Part shown: piece after piece, positions 54,850-62,872 of the stretch
How positions within the stretch are numbered: position 1 is the stretch's first letter
Layout of the letters: every line of letters begins with the position of its first letter
Assembly: GCA_002381805.1 (NCBI GenBank)
Contig: DFXZ01000012.1
Coordinates: forward strand, 124,001 to 188,000
DNA: 64,000 nt
From: Bdellovibrio sp. UBA4095
GTDB lineage: Bacteria > Bdellovibrionota > Bdellovibrionia > Bdellovibrionales > Bdellovibrionaceae
Direction of reading: 5' to 3'
Translations under genes and position numbers: made by a program
The notes under the pieces: generated by a model
Database searches by the model: none
The model's input: the letters and a program-made list of their open reading frames with translations, nothing else
What the model was told of the DNA's origin: nothing

Positions 54850-56792
54850 GAATACAATACTCACTCTTCGATACTCTTCTAGAACCTGTCTTTGTTCTAA
54901 ATGCAGAGCAAAAAGTGATCTATTGCAACGAGGCCGCCGCTTTAATCGTCGGTCTTTCCATTCGAAAAATTACCCGCGGTCATCTGCTTTCTGAACTTCT
55001 CGATTTCAGTGAGTCTATCGAAGGACTCCAAGATCTGCTTTATGTGACCGAATCCACCCCGTACAAAGAAGTCAATTTCAAGTCTGTCCATGGGCCAGAG
55101 GGAAAAATTCAGATCACAATTCAACCCATCTTCGATGCAATGGGTGACAAGAACTGGCTGGTCTTTATCAGAGATGTTACCTTGGAAGAACGCCTCCAAA
55201 AAAAGTACCGAGCCGAGCTAGAACAAAAAGAAGACGTCATTGCGGACTTGGAAAAAGCAAAACTGCAACTTGAAGACTACAGCAAGAATCTAGAAAAAAT
55301 GGTGGCGGATCGTACTTATGAGTTAAGCCGCTTAAACCAAACCATGTCAGCACTGCTTGATAGCTTGGGACAGGGATTTTTTATTTTCAAGGCCGATGGC
55401 CAAATATTGGATGTCTCTTCAAAGGCCTGCGAAAACACGATTGAATGCCGTCCAGATGGAAAGCTGATCTGGGATGTGCTGAAACTGCCGGAGAATAAGA
55501 TCGAAGGCTTCAAGAAATGGATGCAGACACTCTTCATGGAAATGCTTCCCTTCGAAGACCTCTCCCCTTTGGGACCGACAGAATATCCGCATAGTGAAAA
55601 TCGCAATATTTCGTTGGAATACCATCCTCTAAGAACGGCTGAAGGCAGTATGGAAGGCGTGGTTGTTGTCGCCTCTGATATCACTTCGCTCGTTGAGGCC
55701 CAAAAACAGGCGGAAACTCAAAAAGAGCATGCCAAACTTATTATTAACCTCATCAAGAGCAAACGCGAAATTCAGCGATTTATTTACGAATCCCAAGATT
55801 TGCTTTCCTCTTTACGCGACGAAGTCACCAAAGATGCGGGCCCTTACAATCTGGATGGCATCTTCCGTTGGTTGCACACGCTCAAAGGTGGCGCAGCTCT
55901 GTTCTCTGTCAAAAGCGTCGCCGACTGCTGTCACGAGGCCGAAACACTGCTAAGTGAAGTGAAAACCGAGTGGTCCCAAGCGGGATTTATCGCTCTTCGT
56001 GGTAAGTGCTTTGAAATCGAAGATCAGTTTTCTCGCTTTATCGAAGAAACTCGAGAAATTCTTGGCACCTCTGCCCTCTCTGCTGAACGTCAGATTGAAG
56101 TTGCCATCAGTAAGCTAAACGATATCGCCCGCAAAGTCGGTGCTTTACCAAATGGTGGTTCATTGGCTCAAGAGCTACTACTAGAACTTGCGATGGAACC
56201 CGTAGCCCAGCACCTCGAGCCCTACAGTGAAGTGATCAACCGAGTCGCCGAGACCGAGCAAAAAATGATTGCCCCCTTACAAATCAATAACGGCAAAATC
56301 ATGGTTATCCCCGAAATTTACTCGGGCATGCTTGCCACCCTGGTTCATGCCTTTAGAAATGCTGTTGATCATGGAATCGAAACTCCGGACGTCCGCGTCG
56401 CCCATGGCAAACCTGCCGAAGGAAAAATTTTCGTCGATGTGAAGATTCACGCCGTCGAAGACCGTCCTTACCTTCAAATCAAGATATCTGACGATGGAGC
56501 CGGCGTCGATCCCACCAAGGTTCGCGCTAAACTCGCAAAAAAGAATATCGACGTCAGTAAAAAGTCTGACGAGGAAATTATCCAACACATTTTTGACAGT
56601 GAGTTCTCTACTCGAGATCAGGTCACCGCGATTTCCGGTCGCGGTGTCGGGATGGATGCGATCAAAGTCGCCGCCGAAGAACTCTCCGGTCGGGTTTGGG
56701 TCACCTCAAAAGTTGGTCAAGGCTCCAGCATCTATATCGAAGTTCCTTACATGACGGAAGTTCCCGCCAACAAAGCGCTCCGCGCAGCATAA
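54846..56792 (+). CDS. PAS-Hpt-CheA-type histidine kinase
   Basis: A 648-residue cytoplasmic protein. PAS-like domains at the N-terminus (LEPVFVLNAEQKVIYCNEAA) and about 175-280 (GQGFFIFKADGQILDVSS), separated by a coiled coil. An Hpt domain follows with phospho-acceptor His344 (RWLHTLKGGAAL), then a CheA-type ATPase: FRNAVDHGIETP (N-box), IKISDDGAGVD and GRGVGMDAIK. It lacks a C-terminal CheW-like domain, unlike CheA. It should phosphorylate a receiver, with the response regulator at 48219 or the CheY-like protein at 57060 as candidates. Coupled to the FecR gene by ATGA overlap. Confidence 0.86.
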   Translation: MRIQYSLFDTLLEPVFVLNAEQKVIYCNEAAALIVGLSIRKITRGHLLSELLDFSESIEGLQDLLYVTESTPYKEVNFKSVHGPEGKIQITIQPIFDAMGDKNWLVFIRDVTLEERLQKKYRAELEQKEDVIADLEKAKLQLEDYSKNLEKMVADRTYELSRLNQTMSALLDSLGQGFFIFKADGQILDVSSKACENTIECRPDGKLIWDVLKLPENKIEGFKKWMQTLFMEMLPFEDLSPLGPTEYPHSENRNISLEYHPLRTAEGSMEGVVVVASDITSLVEAQKQAETQKEHAKLIINLIKSKREIQRFIYESQDLLSSLRDEVTKDAGPYNLDGIFRWLHTLKGGAALFSVKSVADCCHEAETLLSEVKTEWSQAGFIALRGKCFEIEDQFSRFIEETREILGTSALSAERQIEVAISKLNDIARKVGALPNGGSLAQELLLELAMEPVAQHLEPYSEVINRVAETEQKMIAPLQINNGKIMVIPEIYSGMLATLVHAFRNAVDHGIETPDVRVAHGKPAEGKIFVDVKIHAVEDRPYLQIKISDDGAGVDPTKVRAKLAKKNIDVSKKSDEEIIQHIFDSEFSTRDQVTAISGRGVGMDAIKVAAEELSGRVWVTSKVGQGSSIYIEVPYMTEVPANKALRAA

Positions 56793-56810
56793 TTGCAGCA
56801 AACTAAAATC

Positions 56811-56831
56811 GACTTCCCAAGCGGAAGTCGA
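56811..56831 (-). terminator. Hairpin, weak leftward terminator
   Basis: CGACTTCC and GGAAGTCG form an 8-bp stem around CAAGC. Reading leftwards it is followed by ATTTTAGTTTG, a poor T-tract. It lies after the barrel remnant and convergent to the kinase gene. Confidence 0.4.
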
Positions 56832-56845
56832 CCAGAAAACTCTAA

Positions 56846-57034
56846 CTAGATATCAAAGGACAAACCGGTTCCAAGAGTCAAAGTACTATTGTGCACATCA
56901 AAATCGCTCAGAAATTTTGATGAGTTGATGGCCATGATACCCATCTGATAGTCAGCATGCAGAAGACAGAAACCACGCCACCTTTTAAAAAAAATCGAGA
57001 ACCCGAGCGAGGCTGAAATGAATATCGTGTCTAT
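56846..57034 (-). pseudogene. C-terminal remnant of an outer-membrane beta-barrel gene
   Basis: A leftward frame of 62 codons between a TGA and a TAG encodes IDTIFISASLGFSIFFKRW, then LLHADYQMGIMAINSSKFL and STLTLGTGLSFDI, with the alternating pattern and terminal residue pattern of barrel C-termini. It has no start codon and no upstream coding. It lies just behind the CheY-like gene and appears to be the 3' end of a deleted gene. Confidence 0.4.
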
Positions 57035-57059
57035 TCACTTAAACTTGGTTCGTCAGCTC

Positions 57060-57470
57060 TTAGGCTTTTTTATTATGCTTAGCCCAAGCGGCTTTCAATT
57101 TGTCTTCGAAAATTTTGGCAGAGAAAGGTTTTACGATATAGTTTGAAACACCTGCCAGGACGGCCTCGGTGACTTGGTCTCGCTCAGACTCTGAAGTTAA
57201 AAGAACGAAAGGAAGGTTCGTCCACTCTGCAGTTGCTCGGACTTGCTTAAGTAAATCAAGTCCCTTCATTTTAGGCATATTCCAATCAGAGATCACAAGT
57301 TGAATTTCGCCGCCAGGATTGTTGCACTCAAGAAGAACTTTAAGTCCTTCTTCGCCATCAGCAGCTTCTTGAATATTCTTGTAGCCCATAGCCTTCAAAG
57401 TGTTTTTCACAAGATCACGGATAGAGGGCATATCATCGATAACAAGTATTCGCGTGTCTGGGGGAAACAT
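57060..57470 (-). CDS. CheY-like single-domain response regulator
   Basis: A 136-residue receiver protein: ILVIDDMPSIRDLV (acidic pair), Asp62 in ISDWNMPKMKG, LLTSESERD and IVKPFSAK with the conserved lysine. It has the CheY features and could control flagella or receive phosphate from the convergent CheA-type kinase at 54846. It lacks an output domain. Upstream are GAGGAG-like bases (AGGAGTCCAA) before the ATG. Confidence 0.9.
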   Translation of the reverse strand: MFPPDTRILVIDDMPSIRDLVKNTLKAMGYKNIQEAADGEEGLKVLLECNNPGGEIQLVISDWNMPKMKGLDLLKQVRATAEWTNLPFVLLTSESERDQVTEAVLAGVSNYIVKPFSAKIFEDKLKAAWAKHNKKA

Positions 57471-57535
57471 TTGGACTCCTCTGAATTGTTCGCTTTCTCT
57501 ATTTTAGGAAAAAGCGAACCAAGCACAAAGGTTCT

Positions 57536-58411
57536 TTATTGTCCTGGACTTTCAGCCGGGGCCAACCAAAGCAGGTCTGCTCGCGGACCCTCTTCTTCGG
57601 AAACTTGGACTTCTTTAGCGACCTCGGCCTCAGAAAGGCCATGAGTATTGACCTGGGAAACCGTCAACAATGGAGCCGTCGAACGCGCCCGCAATCTATC
57701 CGGCAAGCCACCACCGTACTGGACGTGGAACTCCCCCACAACGATCACTAAAGTCTGCTCAGGATGGCGAGAAATAAACTCACTGGCCTGCCAAGCCATG
57801 GTGTCATCCCAAATAGATTGAGCCGTAAAATAGCGAAGCCCCGCCTCTGGCGATGGAATATGTGGCATCATTTTAAGGAAGCGTTCTTTATAAGAGTCGC
57901 GCCCCAAAGTGAACTGCGGTGGCAGCAAACGACGATCTTCTGCGCTCAAAGAATCCATTCCACCCTTGGCGACTTTTCCCGTGATGGAGCGAGGCGCATT
58001 CAATGCAAGCGTCTGACTGCCCTCTCTTAAATCCGGAAAGAGCGTTTGGTCTCGGTAAAAATCAAAAGATAATCCACCCCAGGAGATTGCCTTTAGAAAG
58101 GACTCCTCGCTAACTTGACCAGAGAGGTAATTGTTAACGTGAGGCTGATCTGTATATGTAAAAAATTCCATGCCGACCGATATTTTGTGACCCAGCGACC
58201 GTAACGTCGCCATGATGTCCAGCTGCTGCTGCTGGTGAACCTTAAAACCGTGATTTTCACCGATAATAACGATAGATCCTGGAGCCACATCTCGCAAAGC
58301 TTCCCGAAGTTCTACCTTTTGCAGGTCTGATCCCCTGAAGATGCCTGTGGATTGAGCATGAGCGCAGGCGGATAAGAGAGCCCCTAGCAAAAAAATGGTG
58401 AAAGACTTCAC
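57536..58411 (-). CDS. ChaN-like haem-binding lipoprotein
   Basis: A 291-residue protein beginning with GTG 58411, preceded by GAGGAGGAATC, followed by a signal peptide and lipobox LLSAC. The ChaN (DUF399) pattern is present: VIIGENHGFKVHQQQQLDIM, VGMEFFTYTDQP, ISWGGLSFDFYRD, LALNAPRSITGKVAKGGM and VIVVGEFHVQYGGGLPDRL. ChaN binds haem and may participate in iron or peptide processing at the membrane. An ATG further upstream is in frame but has no ribosome-binding site. Confidence 0.78.
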   Translation of the reverse strand: MKSFTIFLLGALLSACAHAQSTGIFRGSDLQKVELREALRDVAPGSIVIIGENHGFKVHQQQQLDIMATLRSLGHKISVGMEFFTYTDQPHVNNYLSGQVSEESFLKAISWGGLSFDFYRDQTLFPDLREGSQTLALNAPRSITGKVAKGGMDSLSAEDRRLLPPQFTLGRDSYKERFLKMMPHIPSPEAGLRYFTAQSIWDDTMAWQASEFISRHPEQTLVIVVGEFHVQYGGGLPDRLRARSTAPLLTVSQVNTHGLSEAEVAKEVQVSEEEGPRADLLWLAPAESPGQ

Positions 58412-58461
58412 GATTCCTCCTCTGGACATGAAATTGTCTATTGAAGTTTAGGAATTCCTTT

Positions 58462-58524
58462 GATACCTTGAGCCCCTTTGAAAAGGTATCGTCATTTTTA
58501 CAACATTACGCATGGCGATACGAT
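58462..58524 (+). promoter_or_regulatory. Inverted repeat and putative promoter of rpmG
   Basis: An 8-bp perfect inverted repeat, GATACCTT (58462-58469) and AAGGTATC (58483-58490), precedes TTTACA (58497-58502) and TACGAT (58519-58524), which are spaced 16 bp apart and fit a sigma-70 promoter. A function of the repeat as an operator or attenuator is conjecture. Confidence 0.35.
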
Positions 58525-58547
58525 TCTGATATTTAAGGGGTGCTGAA

Positions 58548-58727
58548 ATGGCAAAAAAGTCCGGAAGAATCATCGTAACTCTTGAGTGCACTGAAGCTCG
58601 CGCAGAAGGCAAACCTGTATCTCGTTACACAACCACAAAAAACAAGACTAAGACTCCAAGCCGTCTTGAAAAGAAAAAGTACAATCCGAATTTGAAGCGT
58701 CATACTGTTCACAGAGAAACGAAGTAA
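58548..58727 (+). CDS. rpmG: 50S ribosomal protein L33
   Basis: A 59-residue protein: MAKKSGRIIVTLECTEARAEG, then YTTTKNKTKTPSRLEKKKYN and PNLKRHTVHRETK at the C-terminus, the L33 pattern. Only one cysteine is present, so the zinc-binding two-CxxC form is missing: it is the zinc-free (C-minus) type. GGGG lies 7-9 bases before the ATG. The stop TAA overlaps the next ATG (TAATG), so translation is coupled to dcd. Confidence 0.9.
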   Translation: MAKKSGRIIVTLECTEARAEGKPVSRYTTTKNKTKTPSRLEKKKYNPNLKRHTVHRETK

Positions 58728-59263
58728 TGATTCTTACGGATCAGCAGATTCTCGAACACATGGAAAAAGGTTTGATCAAAGTCGAACCTTTTCGCCGAGA
58801 GTGCCTAGGAACGAACTCCTATGATGTTCACTTAGGTAAGACTCTTGCCGTGTACGAAGAGAAGGTGCTGGACGCTAAGAAGCATAACAAGATTAAGACC
58901 TTCGACATTCCCGAAGAAGGCTTTGTGCTTATGCCTGACACTCTCTACTTGGGTGTTACTGCGGAATATACTGAGACACTCGCTCATGTTCCTTTTCTTG
59001 AAGGTAAATCCAGCGTCGGTCGACTAGGTATTGATATTCATGCAACCGCCGGTAAAGGCGACGTTGGCTTTTGCAACTATTGGACTCTTGAGATCTCTGT
59101 GAAACAGCCCGTTCGGGTATACACTGGCATGCCGGTTGGACAATTGATATACTTTGAGGTGAAAGGTGAGGTTTTGACACCTTACAACGTTAAACCTTCA
59201 GCGAAGTATAACGACAAACAACCTATCCCAGTGGAATCAATGATGTGGAAAAACTCATTCTAA
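58727..59263 (+). CDS. dcd: dCTP deaminase
   Basis: A 178-residue enzyme of the dCTP deaminase/dUTPase family. Conserved blocks: ILTDQQILEHME at the N-terminus, PFRRECLGTNSYDVHLG, FLEGKSSVGRLGIDIHATAG, the catalytic-strand TLEISV, and MPVGQLIYFEV. It converts dCTP to dUTP, the first step to dTTP in the absence of a dCMP pathway. It may instead be bifunctional; the motifs do not discriminate. Its ATG overlaps the L33 stop by one base. Confidence 0.87.
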   Translation: MILTDQQILEHMEKGLIKVEPFRRECLGTNSYDVHLGKTLAVYEEKVLDAKKHNKIKTFDIPEEGFVLMPDTLYLGVTAEYTETLAHVPFLEGKSSVGRLGIDIHATAGKGDVGFCNYWTLEISVKQPVRVYTGMPVGQLIYFEVKGEVLTPYNVKPSAKYNDKQPIPVESMMWKNSF

Positions 59264-59880
59264 AAATCTTAATCCTGTGTTCGATCGTTTTTCTTGCCGC
59301 CTGTGGCACTGTAGAACAAGAGGACATTAGTGGTTTGGATCCCTACACCAAAATATCGGGAGCTTTTGATAAGGCAGACTTAAACGAAGTCTCTGGCATT
59401 GGCACCATTCGGTTTTCATCCTTACTTGCATCCAGCAATCGATCCCTGGCTTTAAAAGCTCAATTAGACGGCCCGATCAGTAATAGCTGGGTTGCAGCTA
59501 CGTTCTATTCCTCTGATATAGGTTTAGCAGCGAACAACGGCCTCGTTGTTCGTTTCGACCGAAGCGGCATTAATGTGATCGGCTCCGTGAGCTTTAACGG
59601 GACTACGGTTCAAATGAACGCCAGCCGCCTTGGAGCTTATTTCCCCGCCTCTTTGGATGTCATTATTGATGTTAAAAATATCGCACCTAAGGCCCGAGTC
59701 CTCATTTGGCGCCGAGACATGGTGACCTACTCTGTCGCTGCTGCTGATATCAACAGCGACTTGGGAACTGATGTGACTGGGACCTTACCTACTCAATATG
59801 GCGCCGGCTCTTATGCGGGCCTTACTGTGAATAATGCGACAGTGACGGCGGCGAAGATATCAATTGCGAAGGTTTACTAG
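59245..59880 (+). CDS. Lipoprotein, unknown
   Basis: A 211-residue protein probably starting at GTG 59245, overlapping the end of dcd by 19 bp. Signal peptide with lipobox FLAAC at residues 16-20. The rest is beta-rich, with GIGTIRFSSLLASS and WVAATFYSSDIG, and it ends in KISIAKVY. It may be a small outer-membrane lipoprotein; family unknown. Its 3' end overlaps the convergent EF-hand lipoprotein gene by 59 bp. Confidence 0.6.
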   Translation: MEKLILKILILCSIVFLAACGTVEQEDISGLDPYTKISGAFDKADLNEVSGIGTIRFSSLLASSNRSLALKAQLDGPISNSWVAATFYSSDIGLAANNGLVVRFDRSGINVIGSVSFNGTTVQMNASRLGAYFPASLDVIIDVKNIAPKARVLIWRRDMVTYSVAAADINSDLGTDVTGTLPTQYGAGSYAGLTVNNATVTAAKISIAKVY

Positions 59881-62872
59881 AAGACTTCGCAACTTGATCC
59901 GCAATATAACCAAGAATTTTGGATATTTGAATTCGATTCGCCCAGACATCCCACTTCAGCGGTTTATCTTTCCAGAATAAGACGAAATGAATTTTTTCTT
60001 TCATAGTCTCTGGCGGTTTTCCGTAACGAAGGATGTATGTGAATAAATCCACAAGATCACTTTCCTTCAAAGAACCATCCTTCAGTTGCTGTTGTGCTAG
60101 CTCAACAAGAATTCCTTTAAACGCAGGGAAGGCTTTCACGGCCTCGCCAGCATCGATGATGTTGTCTCTATTTTTATCAAATCGAGCATAGACCATCTCG
60201 ATGTACTGAATCACATGAGGAGTCAGGGCAATGTCACCCATTCGGACCACGCCGTCAGCATTGGGAACATGGCCGGCAGCCTTAAAGACATTCCCTAAGA
60301 AAACGGCCCAATCCTCTTTGTTCGATGAGCGCATAAAACGCAAAAACTCCGGTACAGAGCCCATCACCTTGAGCATTGAATTTCCATAGGAATTCTGTGC
60401 ACATTTCAGCGAAACCAGAGTGCCATCCGCAACGGTTTCATTTCGACCGATACAATCTTTTACGAGTTGTTCTTTAAGCTGCTCGTGAATGGAGAGACCC
60501 GAAACAATCATACCCACTAAATCGGTGACTTCTTGATAAGAAGCCAGATCGTTACCGTCAGCATGTGGCGTGAAAATATTGGCTTCTCTAAATCTGGAGC
60601 TCGCAAACTGAGTGTTTCCGGGCTCAATCATTTTAAGCTCGACAAAAATCGGCTGCAAATTCAAATAAGCGCTCTCCGTTTCGGGAAGAGTCAGCCCTTT
60701 GTATTCTGTGATCCGATCAAGGTCTTTAGCAAAAGCCCTGAGCAGAATCCTTGAAATGGCGCGATTGATATTAAGTTGTCGCAAGCTCTTTCCATCATAT
60801 TCCTGCTCGTAAAAATTCGAGATGACCACGTGTGACTGTTCAGTCACCGTCATCGGCACTGGAGAATCCAAAGATAGCGACATTTCCCGAAGCCCCTCAC
60901 GAAGTGCCGTTGACAAGCCTGGATCCTGAAGCTTGCTTTTAATCATCCTCAGCAAGCTGGCGCCTGGATAGCTGGAGCTCTTTTCCAAAATCTGCGCCAT
61001 ATACAATTCCGTATCCAACCAAATCTGAAGTTCATGACGAAGGACCTCTACTGACGAGAGCGACAACGAATAGTTGGCGCGCCCCTGAAGACGATCTTCT
61101 GGCGTCATCAAGATATTATTCAGAGTCACAACCACTAAGCTGCGCAGAGCTTTGTCCTGCATGCCAGCGGGCAAGATTTCAAGTCGAACTAAATGCTTCA
61201 GTATTTGCTGAATCTCAACAGACGTGAACTGATGGCCACGTTTTCTAAGAACAACATCGCGAACGATATTAAGACTCTGATTACCAAAGAAAGACATGTG
61301 CTCTATCGTTTTCGGCTTATCATATCCCTTATCTTTGATGAAGTAGCGGAAATAAAGCACATTCATGTAAGCGCGAGAGGCAAATGCCAATAATGAACTC
61401 CAACCGCTGCCCGAGAGCGTCGAGCCAGTTCCACCCAGGACCATGTTTTTTGTATCGATCACCAGCGGCAGAAACTCTTTCACTCTGTCGGCCAGCTTCG
61501 TTCGCCCCGCTGGAGGTGGATAAAGAGTTTCGATTTCAATCAACAGCCGATGGAAATCGTTTAAATCGTAAGCCCCATCGAAAAGCAGACCCAACTCTCT
61601 CACAGTCGTTTCAAGAACAATCTGCGCTTCAATGAAAAGCTTTTGAGCTTCCTCATCGGAGTGAAATTCAGGATCCCACTCTTTGCCATAAATCGTGTAG
61701 TAAGGAAGGAAACGCTCGATCAGCGCCTGAATACGACTGACCTTTAAACGTGCATTTTTAAAGTCATCGATACTCCAAGAATCGACGCTGCCGCCGAAGA
61801 ACAGCTGCTTGATTTTCATGCCCTCGAAGACCAAACCAGAGGAAACCTTGAACTCGGGCCAGAGCGCCGACAGCGTTGCCAACAGTTCGGAAACCTCCTG
61901 CCGAGAGACAACCCCTTCTGGTTTCTCTGAAACCATGTCCTGGAAAACAGAGAAAAGATCTTCTACTGTGCGCGAAAGATAAGAAAGCCGATAGCCCGAA
62001 CCTGTTTCTGGAACCGATTTAATGAAATAATGATATCGTAAATACAGAATATAGCCACGAGCCCCCAAAAGGGTGAAACGTCGCCACTCGTTTGGAGCGA
62101 CGGAATTCTCGTCCCCACCAGCCAAAGCTTTCTTGATTTTTTTAACCATTGGCATGTAAAGAGCGATGGTTTTTGGGAACTGCCATTCTTCTCCGAAAAA
62201 CTTGCCCATTTCTTCCATAAGTTTGGCAAAGTCTGAAAGAACATAGCTTTGGGAGTTTTTCTCTATCAGCGAGGCCAAAAGGCGAGCCGCGGCCTGAACC
62301 TCTTTATTAGCCTCTTCAAAATATCTTACTTCTTGAGTCATCTTGCTTGAAGTCGATACAGACCAATTCAAGGTGAGCACCTTCATATAAGGATTCAAAC
62401 GCATGGTGATATCTTTGAAACTGCGGAAGGTTTCGAGTGTCTTATCAATTTCAGCACGGGTGATGTGCTCCGTGCTGCCGCCGACAAACATCTGTTTGAA
62501 TTTCATCATTTCATTTTGCAGCGAAGGACTGATCTGGCCTCTTTTTGTTTCAGTCAAAAAATTGTCCTCTAGGAAATCCGCGAGTTCCTGAGACGTATAT
62601 CGATCTGAACTATTACCCCGAACATATTTTTTAAACTTTTCAATGGCACTACCTATGCAATCCCAGGCTTTACCAACGTCTTCTGTTTTTGCTTCACCGG
62701 TAAAATAAGCCTCCACCACTGGAAGTGCCTCTTCCAGACATTTGGTCCCACCGAACTCTTGACCTGTCGCCGCAGGAGGATCTTCTCCGACACGAGTTTC
62801 GCAACCCGTGATAGTCAAAACAAGGGCCATAAGCACAGCCAGCTTTCGCATCAAAGAGAGATTAGAAAACAT
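59822..62872 (-). CDS. Large repeat lipoprotein with EF-hand loops (module copy B)
   Basis: A 1016-residue lipoprotein with signal peptide and lipobox TITGC (Cys24). Four internal repeats are visible at about 92-142, 210-264, 322-372 and 435-492, each an acidic helix, a Lys-rich segment (MKFKQMFVGG, VKKIKKALAGG, MKIKQLFFGG, TKNMVLGG) and an acidic or Trp-containing segment. Two EF-hand-like loops lie at about 770 (HADGNDLASYQE) and 900 (DKNRDNIIDAGE, canonical). The copy at 30071-32356 has two repeats and matching loops, so the 255-residue length difference corresponds to two repeats. Start ATG lies in the end of the barrel gene. Function unknown. Confidence 0.72.
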   Translation of the reverse strand: MFSNLSLMRKLAVLMALVLTITGCETRVGEDPPAATGQEFGGTKCLEEALPVVEAYFTGEAKTEDVGKAWDCIGSAIEKFKKYVRGNSSDRYTSQELADFLEDNFLTETKRGQISPSLQNEMMKFKQMFVGGSTEHITRAEIDKTLETFRSFKDITMRLNPYMKVLTLNWSVSTSSKMTQEVRYFEEANKEVQAAARLLASLIEKNSQSYVLSDFAKLMEEMGKFFGEEWQFPKTIALYMPMVKKIKKALAGGDENSVAPNEWRRFTLLGARGYILYLRYHYFIKSVPETGSGYRLSYLSRTVEDLFSVFQDMVSEKPEGVVSRQEVSELLATLSALWPEFKVSSGLVFEGMKIKQLFFGGSVDSWSIDDFKNARLKVSRIQALIERFLPYYTIYGKEWDPEFHSDEEAQKLFIEAQIVLETTVRELGLLFDGAYDLNDFHRLLIEIETLYPPPAGRTKLADRVKEFLPLVIDTKNMVLGGTGSTLSGSGWSSLLAFASRAYMNVLYFRYFIKDKGYDKPKTIEHMSFFGNQSLNIVRDVVLRKRGHQFTSVEIQQILKHLVRLEILPAGMQDKALRSLVVVTLNNILMTPEDRLQGRANYSLSLSSVEVLRHELQIWLDTELYMAQILEKSSSYPGASLLRMIKSKLQDPGLSTALREGLREMSLSLDSPVPMTVTEQSHVVISNFYEQEYDGKSLRQLNINRAISRILLRAFAKDLDRITEYKGLTLPETESAYLNLQPIFVELKMIEPGNTQFASSRFREANIFTPHADGNDLASYQEVTDLVGMIVSGLSIHEQLKEQLVKDCIGRNETVADGTLVSLKCAQNSYGNSMLKVMGSVPEFLRFMRSSNKEDWAVFLGNVFKAAGHVPNADGVVRMGDIALTPHVIQYIEMVYARFDKNRDNIIDAGEAVKAFPAFKGILVELAQQQLKDGSLKESDLVDLFTYILRYGKPPETMKEKIHFVLFWKDKPLKWDVWANRIQISKILGYIADQVAKSSSKPSQLISSPPSLSHYSQ

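Noticed and set aside
56811..56831. A strong terminator of the kinase gene
   Set aside because: In the rightward direction the hairpin is followed by ACCAGAAAAC and no T-run; only a weak leftward role is possible.
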